From NCBI RefSeq assembly GCF_947500125.1, contig NZ_CANMRA010000009.1:62001-126000 (forward strand): 64,000 nt of DNA, read 5' to 3'. The notes under the pieces were generated by a model. The model was given only the letters and a program-made list of their open reading frames with translations. It did no database searches and had not been told where the DNA came from. Of this stretch, positions 47,422 to 56,712 are shown in pieces (within the stretch, counting starts at the first letter, position 1; every line of letters begins with the position of its first letter). The DNA comes from an uncultured Kocuria sp. (GTDB taxonomy: Bacteria > Actinomycetota > Actinomycetes > Actinomycetales > Micrococcaceae). The translations under genes and the position numbers were made by a program.

Positions 47422-48179
47422 CCGGGCGGCTGCCGCGCGGCGCCCGCCGGCACTGGGCGGCGCTGGACCGCCCCGGCCTGCCGCCACCGCCCGCGGCGGA
47501 CACCGCGGCGATCGCCGGTCTGCCCGAGCCCGCGCGCCGCTGGCTGGAGCGGGCCGTGCCGCCCGGCACCCCGGCGTGGTCCGCGGCGGAGCTGTCGATG
47601 CGCGGCGAGATCCGGCTCGGCGGCTCCTGGCACGCTTTCTCCGCCCGGCAGCTCATCGTTCCCGGCACCGGCTTCGTGTGGGCCGCCCGCACCCGGGTCC
47701 TCGGCCTGCCGGTCGCGGGCTTCGACCGGTACGGCCCCGGCGGGGGCGAGCTGCGGTGGCGGCTGCTGGGCCTCGTGCCCGTGCTGTCGGCCGCGGGCCC
47801 GGACGTCACCCGCAGCGCCGCCGGCCGGCTCGCCGGCGAGGGGGTCCTCGTCCCGACGGCCTGTCTGCGCGCCGCCTGGTCCGAGGGACCGGCCCCGGAC
47901 ACCGCCGTCATGTCCGGGGTGCTCGGCGGGGTGCGCGAGGACGCCCTGATCCGGGTCGACCCGGAGGGCCGGCTGCAGGAGCTGAGCATGCAGCGGTGGG
48001 GTGACCCCGACGGCACCGGCTTCGGCCGCCACCCCTTCGGCGTGGCGCTGTCGGAGGAGGCCGACGTCGACGGCGTGCGCGTGCCCGCCCTCCTGCGCGC
48101 CGGCTGGGCGTGGGGGACCGACCGGCAGGCCGCGGGCGAGTTCTTCCGGGCGCGGATCGAGGACGTCCGCTTCCGCTGA
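47418..48179 (+). CDS. DUF6544/DUF6920-like protein
   Basis: 253-residue protein of an uncharacterised family, recognised by LPEPARRWLERAVPPGTP (~31-48), SAAELSMRGEIRLGGSWHAFSARQLIVPGTGFVWAARTRVLGLPVAGFDRY and SAAGPDVTRSAAGRLAGEGVLVP. No signal peptide; predicted mostly beta structure. Coupled with the membrane protein before it, so they may act together. GTG at 47418. Confidence 0.68.
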   Translation: MTGRLPRGARRHWAALDRPGLPPPPAADTAAIAGLPEPARRWLERAVPPGTPAWSAAELSMRGEIRLGGSWHAFSARQLIVPGTGFVWAARTRVLGLPVAGFDRYGPGGGELRWRLLGLVPVLSAAGPDVTRSAAGRLAGEGVLVPTACLRAAWSEGPAPDTAVMSGVLGGVREDALIRVDPEGRLQELSMQRWGDPDGTGFGRHPFGVALSEEADVDGVRVPALLRAGWAWGTDRQAAGEFFRARIEDVRFR

Positions 48180-48198
48180 GCGGCCCTCACGGGCCGGC

Positions 48199-48240
48199 CC
48201 TCCCGAGCAAATCCTCCCGAGCAAATCCTCCCGGGCAGGG
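48199..48240. repeat. 14-bp tandem repeat in the 3' flank of the DUF6544 gene
   Basis: The unit CCTCCCGAGCAAAT occurs twice head to tail (48199-48212, 48213-48226) with a partial third copy. It lies between two convergent stop codons. Confidence 0.75.
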
Positions 48241-48261
48241 CCGTGCCGGGAGGGCGCCGGC

Positions 48262-49860
48262 TCAGCGGGCCGGGTCCTGGCGCCCCGGTCCGTGCTCCGG
48301 CCCCTCGCCCGGACGGTCGTCCGGCCGGTCCTCCGGCCGATGCTGCGGCGGAGGGGCCCAGGGTGCCGCCGTCCCGTGGGGCTGGGGCTCCACGGGCCCC
48401 TGGTCGAGCCGGAACGGCGGGTACTCGTCCCGCATCAGCAGCACGTAGGCGAGGACCCGGTTGACCCAGCGGTTGATGCCCACGACCAGCGCGAACAGCT
48501 CGGGACGGTACCGGCCCGTGAAGAGCAGGATCACGGCGGCCACGAGCACGAGCAGCCCGAGCAGGGACGGCCCCCAGCTGGTGGTCGTCGTGCCGTCGTC
48601 GCCGCTGCGGGTGGTGCTCCACGTGCTCCCGCCGCCCGCGAGCACCCCGAGGATCAGCAGGTGCGGGATCGCCAGGAGCCACCACTTCACGAGCACGAGC
48701 CCCCGGGAGAGCCGCTCCGGATAGGCGACCTCGAGCTCCGCGGGATGGTCCGCGCGGGCCAGGGTGAAGGGCGGGTACCGGTCGGTGCCCAGGGCCGAGT
48801 ACGAGTAGAACCCCACCCGCCAGCTCCACCGCAGGACCCCCACGCAGAAGGAGAACCACGAGGGCGGGTACCGGCCCGTGAACAGCACGGCGACCCCGGC
48901 GGCCACCGTGGTGACCCCGAGGGCGAACCACAGCACGGCCAGCACGATCAGGTGCGGGATCACCAGCAACCACTTGACCAGCCACAGCCACCGGGACAGC
49001 CCCGCGTCGAGGAAGCCCGTCAGGCGCACGGGGGAGACCTGCCGCGGGGTCCCGTCCCGGGCCGGGGCCCCGGCGAGTGCCGCGCCCGGACCCGTGCCGC
49101 GCGGCGGCGTGCGCGGGTCGATGTCCCGGCCCAGTCCGGCGGCGCCGAGCAGCAGCAGCGGGACGCCCAGGACCAGCCCGACCAGCCCGCCGACCAGCTG
49201 ACCGCCGGCCAGAGGCCCGAGGAGCTCGGAGCGCGCCCCGAGCTGCAGGTCCGCCCAGACCGGCCGGGTGGCGTCGGCGTTCATCACCACGAGCGTCCAG
49301 CTCCCGGAGCGCAGGTCCAGGGTCAGCTCCCGGGTGCCGGTGCCCTGGTCCGAGTCGGCCCAGAAGGTCTGGTTCCCGGGCCGGTCGGGCACCCGCTCAC
49401 CGGGCACACGGGACGCGGTGTCGTCCCCGGACTCCGTGGCGCGGCCCAGCTCGGCGTGGGCGACGCCGTCGAGGTACCGGTCCACGTCGCCGGTCCCGGC
49501 CACGCCCACGAAGATCTCCTGCTCCGGGTCCGCCGCCGTCACGCGCACCTGCACCCGGCCGAGCTGGTCGAGGAAGGGCACGGGGGAGATCTGCGCGTCG
49601 CCGACGTCGAGCACGGCGGGCGGGCCGACCAGGGCGTAGGTGATGGTCTGGTGCCGGTCCGGGGACGTCGTGAGGAAGCGCCCGTCCTGCTGGGCCGCGG
49701 CGGCGCCGGCGAGGACGAGACCGCTGACGAGCGCCCCCAGGCCCAGGGCGGTCAGGACGGCGCCCAGGACCAGCAGCACCCACTGCCCGGGTCTGGTGCG
49801 GCGCGGGGCGCCGTGCCGGCCGGCCGGGCGGGGTGGGTGGGTGACGGGGTGGGCGTTCAT
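48262..49860 (-). CDS. Membrane protein with two DUF4389 domains
   Basis: 532 residues: one N-terminal membrane span (~26-55), an extracellular beta-rich region (~60-205) and a second span (~215-240). Two DUF4389 repeats follow (~285-365 and ~395-480), each with (W/L)VKW-LL-IPHL and LFTGRYP/RP-x-(W/L)F plus ...YPPF, the family marks. The 45-residue C-terminal tail is Pro/Asp/Glu/Arg-rich. Function unknown; likely envelope-associated. ATG at 49860. It ends near the flavodoxin gene's stop on the same strand, which lies 57 bp upstream. Confidence 0.82.
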   Translation of the reverse strand: MNAHPVTHPPRPAGRHGAPRRTRPGQWVLLVLGAVLTALGLGALVSGLVLAGAAAAQQDGRFLTTSPDRHQTITYALVGPPAVLDVGDAQISPVPFLDQLGRVQVRVTAADPEQEIFVGVAGTGDVDRYLDGVAHAELGRATESGDDTASRVPGERVPDRPGNQTFWADSDQGTGTRELTLDLRSGSWTLVVMNADATRPVWADLQLGARSELLGPLAGGQLVGGLVGLVLGVPLLLLGAAGLGRDIDPRTPPRGTGPGAALAGAPARDGTPRQVSPVRLTGFLDAGLSRWLWLVKWLLVIPHLIVLAVLWFALGVTTVAAGVAVLFTGRYPPSWFSFCVGVLRWSWRVGFYSYSALGTDRYPPFTLARADHPAELEVAYPERLSRGLVLVKWWLLAIPHLLILGVLAGGGSTWSTTRSGDDGTTTTSWGPSLLGLLVLVAAVILLFTGRYRPELFALVVGINRWVNRVLAYVLLMRDEYPPFRLDQGPVEPQPHGTAAPWAPPPQHRPEDRPDDRPGEGPEHGPGRQDPAR

Positions 49861-49917
49861 GGGAGCTCCTGAGGAGTCGGACGGGTGGCCGGGGCCCGGG
49901 GCGGGGCGTCCGGGTGG

Positions 49918-50433
49918 TCAGAGGGCGGCGGCGAGGCCGCGGCCCCACGCGACGGCGCGCTCCTCCTCACCGGGGACCAGCTCGTTGCCCATGGTCACGA
50001 GGAAGCTCTCGGGCTCCGCGACCAGCTCGTAGCGGTGCTCCTCGAGGGCGCGGACGATCTTCTGCGAGGCGCGGCCGGTGAGCATCGCCGGGCCCTTGAC
50101 CCGGGTGTCGAAGGCGGTCGCCCGTCCGCCCTGCGCGTCGAGGGCGGCCAGCCACTCGCGGACCCCGGGACCGGTCGCGGAGCCGTCCACGTCCAGGTGG
50201 TGGCGGGAGGCGTCCCGCATGGCCTGCTCGCGGGAGTTCTCCCGGCTCAGCCCGTGGCCGTGGGTGGGGGCGCCCACCACCAGCACGTCCCCGGCGCCCG
50301 GTGGATGCCGCTGCGCCTCGGCGGTCGAGCGCACCTCCGCGGGGACTCCTCCCTCCGTGAGCCCCCGCCCGATCGCCTCGGCGATCCGGTGGGTGTTGCC
50401 GTACATGGACTCGTAGACCACCAGGACGGTCAT
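49918..50433 (-). CDS. Flavodoxin-domain protein
   Basis: 171-residue flavodoxin-like electron carrier. The FMN phosphate loop is VVYESMYGNTHRIAEAIGRG (~4-23), the second loop VVGAPTHGHGLSREN (~51-65) and the third around AFDTRVKGPAMLTGRASQKI (~109-128). Relatives in actinobacteria are short flavodoxins of unknown partner. ATG at 50433 follows GAGGAGACCCGCC. The upstream stretch to 50590 holds degenerate C-rich repeats and no gene. Confidence 0.82.
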   Translation of the reverse strand: MTVLVVYESMYGNTHRIAEAIGRGLTEGGVPAEVRSTAEAQRHPPGAGDVLVVGAPTHGHGLSRENSREQAMRDASRHHLDVDGSATGPGVREWLAALDAQGGRATAFDTRVKGPAMLTGRASQKIVRALEEHRYELVAEPESFLVTMGNELVPGEEERAVAWGRGLAAAL

Positions 50434-50590
50434 GGCGGGTCTCCTCTCTGTGATCCGTGCGAAGCGCACTCCTCCGTGCGGTTCCTGCCCCGCGATTCCT
50501 TCCCCCGCGGTCCTTCCCCGCGGTTTTTCCCGCGGTCCCTTCCGCACGGCCGGCGTCCCGCACGGCCGGCGTCGTCCGCGGGGCCACGGC

Positions 50591-51589
50591 TCACAGGCGC
50601 AGGACGGCGGCGCCCGTGATCCGGTCCGCGGCCAGGTCCGCGAGGGCCCGGTCGGCCGCGCGCAGGGGATAGGGGACGGTGGTGGGGCGCAGCCTCAGCC
50701 GGGCGGCCAGCCGCAGGAACTCCTCGCCGTCCTGCCGGGTGTTGGCGGTGACGCTGCGCAGCTGCCGCTCCTGGAAGAGCTCCGCGGCGTAGTCGAGGGC
50801 CGGGACGTCGCTGAGGTGGATCCCGGCGACGGCGAGGGTGCCGCCCCGGTCGAGGGCGCGCAGCGCCGGGGGGACGAGCGTGCCCACGGGGGCGAAGAGG
50901 ATCGCCGCGTCCAGCGGCACCGGGGGAGGCTCGTCGGCCTCGCCCACGAAGGCGGCGCCCAGCTCGCGGGCCAGCTCGCGCGCCGCGGCCGAGCGGGTCA
51001 TGACGTGGACCTCCGCGCCCTGGTGCAGGGCGACCTGGGCGGCGAGGTGCGCGGAGGCCCCGAAGCCGTAGATGCCCAGCCGGCCCCCGGGCGGCAGCTG
51101 GGCCCGCCGCAGCGCCCGGTAGCCGATGATCCCGGCGCACAGCAGCGGGGCCGCGTGCTCGTCGTCGAACTCCTCGGGCAGACGGTAGGCGAAGGCCTCG
51201 GGGACCAGGGTGAGCTCCGCGTAGCCGCCGTCCTGGTCCCACCCGGTGAAGCGCGGCGCCGTGCAGAGGTTCTCCTGCCCGCGGCGGCAGAAGCGGCAGC
51301 GTCCGCAGGTGTGCCGCAGCCACGCGACGCCCACGCGCTCGCCATTCCGGAACCGGGCGCACCCGGGACCCGGGCGCACCACCTCGCCGACGATCTCGTG
51401 GCCCGGGATCACCCCCGCGCGGTGCAGCGGGAGATCACCCTCCACGAGGTGCAGATCGGTGCGGCACACCCCGCAGGCCCGCACCCGGACGAGCAGCTCC
51501 CCTGCTCCCGGTACCGGGTCGGGGCACTGTCCGAACCGCATCGGCCCGCCGGCGGCGGGGCCGGGCTCGTCGATCCACCACGCACGCAT
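50591..51589 (-). CDS. Zinc-dependent alcohol dehydrogenase (AdhA-like)
   Basis: 332-residue MDR dehydrogenase. Catalytic zinc site: [10 protein letters not shown] (Cys39), GHEIVGEV (His62). Structural zinc lobe: [15 protein letters not shown] (four Cys, about 95-109). NAD(P) loop: [11 protein letters not shown] (~174-184). It oxidises primary alcohols or reduces aldehydes; actinobacterial relatives are NAD- or NADP-linked ADH of unknown physiological substrate. The ATG at 51589 has no strong Shine-Dalgarno. Confidence 0.9.
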   Translation of the reverse strand: MRAWWIDEPGPAAGGPMRFGQCPDPVPGAGELLVRVRACGVCRTDLHLVEGDLPLHRAGVIPGHEIVGEVVRPGPGCARFRNGERVGVAWLRHTCGRCRFCRRGQENLCTAPRFTGWDQDGGYAELTLVPEAFAYRLPEEFDDEHAAPLLCAGIIGYRALRRAQLPPGGRLGIYGFGASAHLAAQVALHQGAEVHVMTRSAAARELARELGAAFVGEADEPPPVPLDAAILFAPVGTLVPPALRALDRGGTLAVAGIHLSDVPALDYAAELFQERQLRSVTANTRQDGEEFLRLAARLRLRPTTVPYPLRAADRALADLAADRITGAAVLRL

Positions 51590-51908
51590 GCCGTCCTCGT
51601 CGATCCCCCGGCGGAGGGCTCCGGCCGCGGCCGTGACCCCTGTCCTGCTCCGAGTCTAGGAACGGATCACAGGTCCCGTCAGGAAACGAGGAATGTTAAC
51701 GCCCCGGTCCCGGCCACCGCGCACGGCGCCGGCGGGACGGCCCGGACGGGGGAAGCGCCGGGCGTGGGCGGCCCGCGGATGTCGGCGGGAGGTGTTCCCA
51801 ACCGGGGCGCGGGGGACGACCATGGGGGACGAAGGACCGACCGGGTGCGGCCCGCGTCGCCGGCACCCGGGCGCTACGTGCCCCGGCGCGCGACGAGAGG
51901 ACTCAGGC
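51590..51908. other. Intergenic region between the alcohol dehydrogenase and VOC genes
   Basis: 319 bp between divergent genes. An AT-richer strip at about 51655-51700 (AACGGATCACAGG, AACGAGGAATGTTAAC) may hold promoters in either direction. An in-frame extension of the VOC ORF back to 51693 has no conserved content and is not used. Nothing else supported. Confidence 0.35.
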
Positions 51909-52763
51909 ATGACCGAGCGCATCGACCGATGGCCCACGGGGGCTCCGTGCTGGGCGGACATCATGGTCTCGGACCTGGACCGTTCCATGGACTTCTACGC
52001 CTCCGTGCTCGGGTGGCGGTTCACGCCCTCGGACCCGGCGTACGGCGGCTACTGCAACGCCCTGGTGGACGGCGAGCCGGTGGCGGGGATGTCGCCGGCG
52101 CTGCCCGACATGGAGGACGATCCGCACGCGTGGGCCGTCTACCTCGCGTCCGACGACATCGTGGCCACGGGCAGGGCCGCGGTGGCGGCCGGCGCCCGCC
52201 AGCTGTTCGAGCCGATGGCCGTGGGCCGTTTCGGCACCATGGGCGTGTGGATCGATCCCACGGGGGCGGCCTTCGGCGTGTGGCAGCCGCAGGAGCACAC
52301 CGGCTTCAGCATCGTCGGCAAGCACGGGACCGTGGCCTGGTGCGATCTCCTGACCTCCGACCAGGCGGCCGCCGAGCGGTTCTATGCCGAGGTGTTCGGC
52401 TACACGTACCAGGACATCGGGACGCGGCACGAGGCGTATGCGGTGTTCACGGTCCCGGGCATGGACCGTACGGCCGGGGGGATCGGCGTTCCTGCCGAGG
52501 ACGTCGACCACCTGCAGGAGGCGCCGCCGCTGTGGTGGGTCTGCTTCGAGGTCGACGACGCCGACACCGCCGCCGAGCGGGTCGTCGCCGCGGGGGGCGC
52601 GCTGATCCGGGAGCCGGAGGAGTTCGGCTACGGGGAACTGGTCTTCGCCGCCGGCCCGGACGGCGAGCGCTTCGCCATGATGGGCCCGTCCTCGGAGGAC
52701 TGGACCGAGGAGGACGACCAGGACACCGACCAGGACACCGACGAGGACACCGGGCGGTCGTGA
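51909..52763 (+). CDS. VOC-family (glyoxalase/dioxygenase-like) protein, two-domain
   Basis: 284 residues with two VOC modules: ~13-125 (PCWADIMVSDLDRSMDFYASVLGWRF, DPTGAAFGVWQPQEH) and ~133-258 (GTVAWCDLLTSDQAAAERFYAEVFGYTY, PDGERFAMMGPS). It resembles actinobacterial two-domain hydroxylase or resistance proteins whose metal ligands and substrate vary; no reaction can be assigned. The C-terminus is an acidic tail of about 25 residues with DQDTDQDTDEDTG repeats. ATG at 51909 after GAGAGGA. Confidence 0.8.
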   Translation: MTERIDRWPTGAPCWADIMVSDLDRSMDFYASVLGWRFTPSDPAYGGYCNALVDGEPVAGMSPALPDMEDDPHAWAVYLASDDIVATGRAAVAAGARQLFEPMAVGRFGTMGVWIDPTGAAFGVWQPQEHTGFSIVGKHGTVAWCDLLTSDQAAAERFYAEVFGYTYQDIGTRHEAYAVFTVPGMDRTAGGIGVPAEDVDHLQEAPPLWWVCFEVDDADTAAERVVAAGGALIREPEEFGYGELVFAAGPDGERFAMMGPSSEDWTEEDDQDTDQDTDEDTGRS

Positions 52764-52834
52764 GCGGGCCCCCCGCCCGGGCGAACCTGCGGCCGAGGCG
52801 TCAGGCGGCGGCCCGGTGCGTCAGGGCAGGGGCC

Positions 52835-53092
52835 TCAGAACATGCCCACGACGGCGCCGACGAACCACAGCACCGCGAACAGCACCACGAGGCCGAGGAC
52901 GACCGCCAGCGCGATCTTCCCCTTCGCCGAGTCGCCGGGCCGGTCGACGTCGAGCTCGTGGTTGGTGGGGCCCACGCCCGAGCCGGCGTCGGGCGGGGTG
53001 TCGCCTTCGATGCTCAGGCCGGACTCCTCGTTCAGGGCGTCACCGGCCTGCTTCGGGTCGGTGCGCGCGCGCTCGGGATCGATGTCGGCCAC
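52835..53092 (-). CDS. DUF6480-like small membrane protein
   Basis: 85 residues. N-terminal hydrophilic portion (~1-55, DPKQAGDALNEESGLSIEGDTPPDAGSGVGPTNHELDVDRPG) and one C-terminal span (IALAVVLGLVVLFAVLWFVGAVVG). A small actinobacterial family of unknown role. GTG at 53092 with AGCAGGA upstream. The longer ORF in the same frame is without conserved content. Confidence 0.65.
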   Translation of the reverse strand: MADIDPERARTDPKQAGDALNEESGLSIEGDTPPDAGSGVGPTNHELDVDRPGDSAKGKIALAVVLGLVVLFAVLWFVGAVVGMF

Positions 53093-53256
53093 GGGGTCCT
53101 GCTTTCTCCGGTCGGACGTGCTGGGACAGGTGCTCCCAGCAGAATAGCAAGCCTGCTGGCGAAATGGGTCGTCCTGTGCCGGGGACCGCCGGCCCCGGCG
53201 CCCGCTCGCGAGCGGCGCGACGGGGTCCGGGGCGCACTGCGCCGGGGAGCGGCTGC

Positions 53257-53895
53257 TCAGCCGCCCCAGCGGCGGCGGAGGGCGTCGACCAGCACCGCGA
53301 AGTCCTCGGCCATGTCCGGGCACCCGGGATCGGAGAGCCACTGGATCTGCAGGCCGTCCATGGCGGCGATGACGGTGCGGACGATGGAGCCCACCGGGGC
53401 GTCCCCGGCCAGCCGGCCGTCCTCGGCGGCCTCGGCCAGCGCCGCGCGGATCTGGTCGGCGGTGACACGGTGGTGGCGGCGCAGCCACGTGTTCGCCGGG
53501 TGCCCGGGGTCCACGGCTTCTCCGGCCATGGTCGTGAACAGCCGCACGATCCCGGGCTGCCCCTGGTTGTGGCGGACGAGGTCCACGAGGCTCTCCAGGA
53601 ACTCCCAGCCGCGGGGCCGGCCCTCGGCCGGGGCCCGGACCTGGGCGGTGTCGATCTCGTCGCGGCGGTCCATCACGGCCTGCAGGAGGTCGTCCTTGGT
53701 CGGGAAGTAGTGCACGAGGCCCGTCTGGCTCATTCCGCAGGCCCGGGCGACCCCGCTCATCGAGGTGCCGCGGTAGCCCTCGGCCGAGAACAGCTGCGCG
53801 GCGGTGGCCAGGATCTCCTCCCGGCGGGCAGTGCTGTCCGCGCCCCGGGGGCGTCCGCTGCTGCGGCGGGGGGACCGGGGCGCGGCGGCGGACAC
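53257..53895 (-). CDS. TetR-family transcriptional regulator
   Basis: 212 residues. N-terminal HTH of AcrR type: EEILATAAQLFSAEGYRGTSMSGVARACGMSQTGLVHYFPTKDDLLQAVMDRR (~26-78). The C-terminal ligand domain has RHNQGQPGIVRLFTTMAGEAVDPGHPA. It is encoded downstream of the GH3 gene on the same strand, with a terminator between, and probably binds the palindrome at 56630 upstream of that gene. GTG at 53895. Confidence 0.88.
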   Translation of the reverse strand: MSAAAPRSPRRSSGRPRGADSTARREEILATAAQLFSAEGYRGTSMSGVARACGMSQTGLVHYFPTKDDLLQAVMDRRDEIDTAQVRAPAEGRPRGWEFLESLVDLVRHNQGQPGIVRLFTTMAGEAVDPGHPANTWLRRHHRVTADQIRAALAEAAEDGRLAGDAPVGSIVRTVIAAMDGLQIQWLSDPGCPDMAEDFAVLVDALRRRWGG

Positions 53896-53925
53896 GGCGT
53901 CTCCTGGGGTGCGGTGGGGACGGAC

Positions 53926-53961
53926 GAGGAGGCGGCCGTCCGCGGGAACGGCCGCCTCCTC
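53926..53961. terminator. Terminator between the GH3 gene and tetR
   Basis: Perfect 14-bp stem (53926-53939 and 53948-53961; GAGGAGGCGGCCGT) with an 8-nt loop, 6 bp after the GH3 stop. It would limit read-through into tetR. Confidence 0.72.
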
Positions 53962-53967
53962 AGGGAC

Positions 53968-56493
53968 TCAGCCCAACGATACCCGCGCCCGGACGTCGCC
54001 CAGCCCGCGGGCGACGACCAGGTCGGCACCTGCGGCCAGGGGCGCCCAGGTGCCGGTGGCCTCGTCCCAGCGGCGGCGCAGCCGCTCGTCGCAGGTCACC
54101 GTGACGACGGCGGTGGCCCCGGCGGGGACCTCCACGCCGCAGTAGCCGGCCAGGCGGATCGGCTGGTCGTCCTCGGCCGGGTCCAGGTAGACCTGCACGG
54201 TCTCCCGCGAGGCCTGCGCCGAGGTGTTCGTGACCTCGACGTCCACCACCAGTCCGGCCTCGCCCTCGTGGGCCCGCACGGCCCCGTACGCCCAGGTGCC
54301 GTAGCCCAGGCCGTGGCCGAACCAGAACAGCGGGGCGGGGGCGTGGCCGGCGTGGAAGCCGCGGTGGCCGACGAACGTGCCGTCGTCGTAGTGCAGGGCC
54401 AGGCTCTCGTCCGGGACCACGTCCCACGCCGGGGCGGCCCCGTCCGCGGCGGGGTAGCTGGTGACCAGGCGCCCGGTGGGCTCCAGCGCACCGGTCAGCG
54501 CGGCGGCCACGGCGTGCCCGCCCTCCTGGCCCGGCAGACCGGCCACCAGCACCGCGTCCACCTGCTCCAGCCACGGCATGAGCACGGGGGTGGCGGCGTT
54601 GACGACCACCACGGTGCGCCGCGCGGCCGCGGCGACCCGGTGGACGAGCTCGTCCTGGCGCCCGGGCAGGGCGAGGGTCGTCTTGTCCGCCGCCTCGGTC
54701 TCCTGTTCCTCGGTCACGCCCACGACGACGACGGCGGTGCCGGCGGCCCGGGCGGCGCGCTCGGCGTCGGCGATCAGGTCTTCGTCGGGCCGCGGTGCCG
54801 GGGCGGCCGCCAGGGCCGTCCGGCCCAGGGCGGACATGTCCAGCAGGTGGCTCTCCTCGGCCAGCCCGAGCGAGGTGTCCGCCAGCAGGACCTCGCGCCA
54901 GTCGACCGGGTCGAGGGCCACGGTGGCCGTGACGGTGGCGCCGGCCGGCAGCTCGACGGTCTCGGCGAAGGCCGGCGGGCGGAGCATGGTCTCGCCCGGG
55001 TCCTTGCCCGCGAAGCGCAGCTCGGCCGTGACCTCCCGGTCACCGCTGGTCACGGTCCAGGTGCCGGCCCCGACCGCCCCGAGCAGCACCGGCCCGGCGT
55101 CGTTGGCCAGGGTCGTGGTGAGCACGGCGGTGGCCGGGGCCTGGGCGAGGTCGTCGTCCCAGCCGATCGAGAACTCCGCGGAGTCCTCGTGCCGGCGGTC
55201 CAGCTCCGTGCCGTCGGCGGCGAGCAGCACCACCTGCATCCCGGGGGCGCCGGTGGCCGGGTCCGTGAGGAAGGCCGGGGCCGCGGCGACGGGACGGGCC
55301 CGCACGGCCGGCCCGTCGATCACGCGCACGCGGCCCCCGAGCAGCGCGGTCAGGCCCTCGGCCACGGTGGACTGGTAGGGCGGGTTGACGACCGCCGAGC
55401 CGCCGCCCATGTCCACGGTCTCGAGCGCGTGCCGTCCGATCAGCGCCACGGCGTCGTCGGCCTCCCCGTCGGCGGCCAGGGGCAGGACGCCGTTGTTGGC
55501 CACGACCGTCATGCCGCGGGCCGCGATCCGGCGCAGCTGCTCCTTCCGCACCGGTGAGTCCACCGCGGGCAGGTCCTGGGCCCACGGGCGGGGCTGCTGC
55601 CCCTCGGGGGTGAGCCCGCCGACCCTCTCGGCCAGGCGCAGCAGCCGCACCACGTGCTCGTCCACGGTCTCCTCGGCGACCTCGCCGGCCCGGACCGCGG
55701 CCACGAGGCGGTCGCCCCAGGGCCCGCCGGGGCCGGGCATGACGAGGTCCAGGCCGCCGTTGGCAGCGGCCGCGGTGCGCTTGGTGGCGAACCAGTCGCT
55801 CATGATCAGCCCGTCCCAGTCCCACTCACCCTTGACGATCCCGTTCTGCACGTGGTCCTGCTCCGTGGCGGGCACCCCGTTGACGTCGTTGTAGGCGGCC
55901 ATCATCGACCAGGCGCCCGCGTCCTGCGCCGCCATCTCGAAGGGCAGCAGGTACAGCTCGCGCAGCGCGGTCTCCGAGACGCGGGAGTCCATGAAGTTGC
56001 GCAGCGTCTCGGACTCGTTGGCCACCAGGTGCTTGAGGCACGCGGCGGTGCCGCGCCCCTGCATGCCGGCCACGTAGGCGGCGGCGGTGCGCCCGGTCAG
56101 GTACGGGTCCTCGGAGTAGGCCTCGAACAGCCGCCCGCCCAAGGGGCTCCGGTGCAGGTTGATGGTGGGTCCGAGCACCACGTGGATCTGCTGGCGCTGG
56201 GCCTCCTCGGCCAGCATCCGCCCCACCTCCTCGGCGATCTCGTCGTCCCAGGCCCCGGCGATCAGCGTGGCGTTGGGGAACAGGGCCACGGCGTCCCCGC
56301 CGATGAACTTCAGCCCGCGCACCCCGGTGGGCCCGTCGGAGAAGGCCAGCGGGGCGAGGCCGACCCGGTCGTTGCCCGGCAGGGTGAAGGCGGTCTCGCC
56401 GGTGAGCAGGTGCACCTTCTCCTCCAGGGAGAGGCGGCCCACGAGCTCGCTCAGGCGGGTGGTGCGGTCGAGGAGACGGGTCGTGTCGGTCAT
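53968..56493 (-). CDS. Glycoside hydrolase family 3 beta-glucosidase
   Basis: 841-residue GH3 enzyme. It has the N-terminal TIM barrel with GLAPLAFSDGPTGVRG, the substrate pocket CLKHLVANESET (~152-163) and the catalytic nucleophile D233 in LIMSDWFATK. The alpha/beta sandwich (VVVANNGVLPLA, VVVVGVTEEQETEAADKTTLALPGRQDELV) is interrupted by a PA14-like insert (~400-530), and a C-terminal Fn3-like domain follows (ETVQVYLDP). There is no signal peptide, so it hydrolyses imported beta-glucosides or oligosaccharides in the cytoplasm. ATG at 56493. Preceded by a palindromic operator, so likely TetR-controlled. Confidence 0.92.
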   Translation of the reverse strand: MTDTTRLLDRTTRLSELVGRLSLEEKVHLLTGETAFTLPGNDRVGLAPLAFSDGPTGVRGLKFIGGDAVALFPNATLIAGAWDDEIAEEVGRMLAEEAQRQQIHVVLGPTINLHRSPLGGRLFEAYSEDPYLTGRTAAAYVAGMQGRGTAACLKHLVANESETLRNFMDSRVSETALRELYLLPFEMAAQDAGAWSMMAAYNDVNGVPATEQDHVQNGIVKGEWDWDGLIMSDWFATKRTAAAANGGLDLVMPGPGGPWGDRLVAAVRAGEVAEETVDEHVVRLLRLAERVGGLTPEGQQPRPWAQDLPAVDSPVRKEQLRRIAARGMTVVANNGVLPLAADGEADDAVALIGRHALETVDMGGGSAVVNPPYQSTVAEGLTALLGGRVRVIDGPAVRARPVAAAPAFLTDPATGAPGMQVVLLAADGTELDRRHEDSAEFSIGWDDDLAQAPATAVLTTTLANDAGPVLLGAVGAGTWTVTSGDREVTAELRFAGKDPGETMLRPPAFAETVELPAGATVTATVALDPVDWREVLLADTSLGLAEESHLLDMSALGRTALAAAPAPRPDEDLIADAERAARAAGTAVVVVGVTEEQETEAADKTTLALPGRQDELVHRVAAAARRTVVVVNAATPVLMPWLEQVDAVLVAGLPGQEGGHAVAAALTGALEPTGRLVTSYPAADGAAPAWDVVPDESLALHYDDGTFVGHRGFHAGHAPAPLFWFGHGLGYGTWAYGAVRAHEGEAGLVVDVEVTNTSAQASRETVQVYLDPAEDDQPIRLAGYCGVEVPAGATAVVTVTCDERLRRRWDEATGTWAPLAAGADLVVARGLGDVRARVSLG

Positions 56494-56629
56494 GATCACT
56501 TCGCTTTCCTGATGGGGAGGACGACGAGGGCGCCGGCCGGCGCGGCGGCCGCGGTCAGGAGGAGGCCGCGTTGGCACCCTGCTGGGCGACGAACCGGCCG
56601 GGAACGCCAGGACAATCGGCGGAGGCGCT

Positions 56630-56649
56630 AATAGTGAGTACGCACTATT
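56630..56649. promoter_or_regulatory. TetR-type operator upstream of the GH3 gene
   Basis: AATAGTGAGTACGCACTATT is a 20-bp palindrome with one mismatched pair, centred on GTAC and 137 bp upstream of the GH3 start. Its length, GC core and symmetry suit TetR dimers. The nearest TetR is the one encoded downstream of the same gene. Confidence 0.62.
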
Positions 56650-56712
56650 CCATGAAGTGACGGAGATCACCAGAGGTGCCGGACCATGTCGCCCGGGGCC
56701 GCTCAGGGCAGC

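Noticed and set aside
51693-51908. Extended start for the VOC protein
   Set aside because: Arg/Gly/Pro-rich without family match; ATG at 51909 has GAGAGGA upstream and begins just before the VOC fold.
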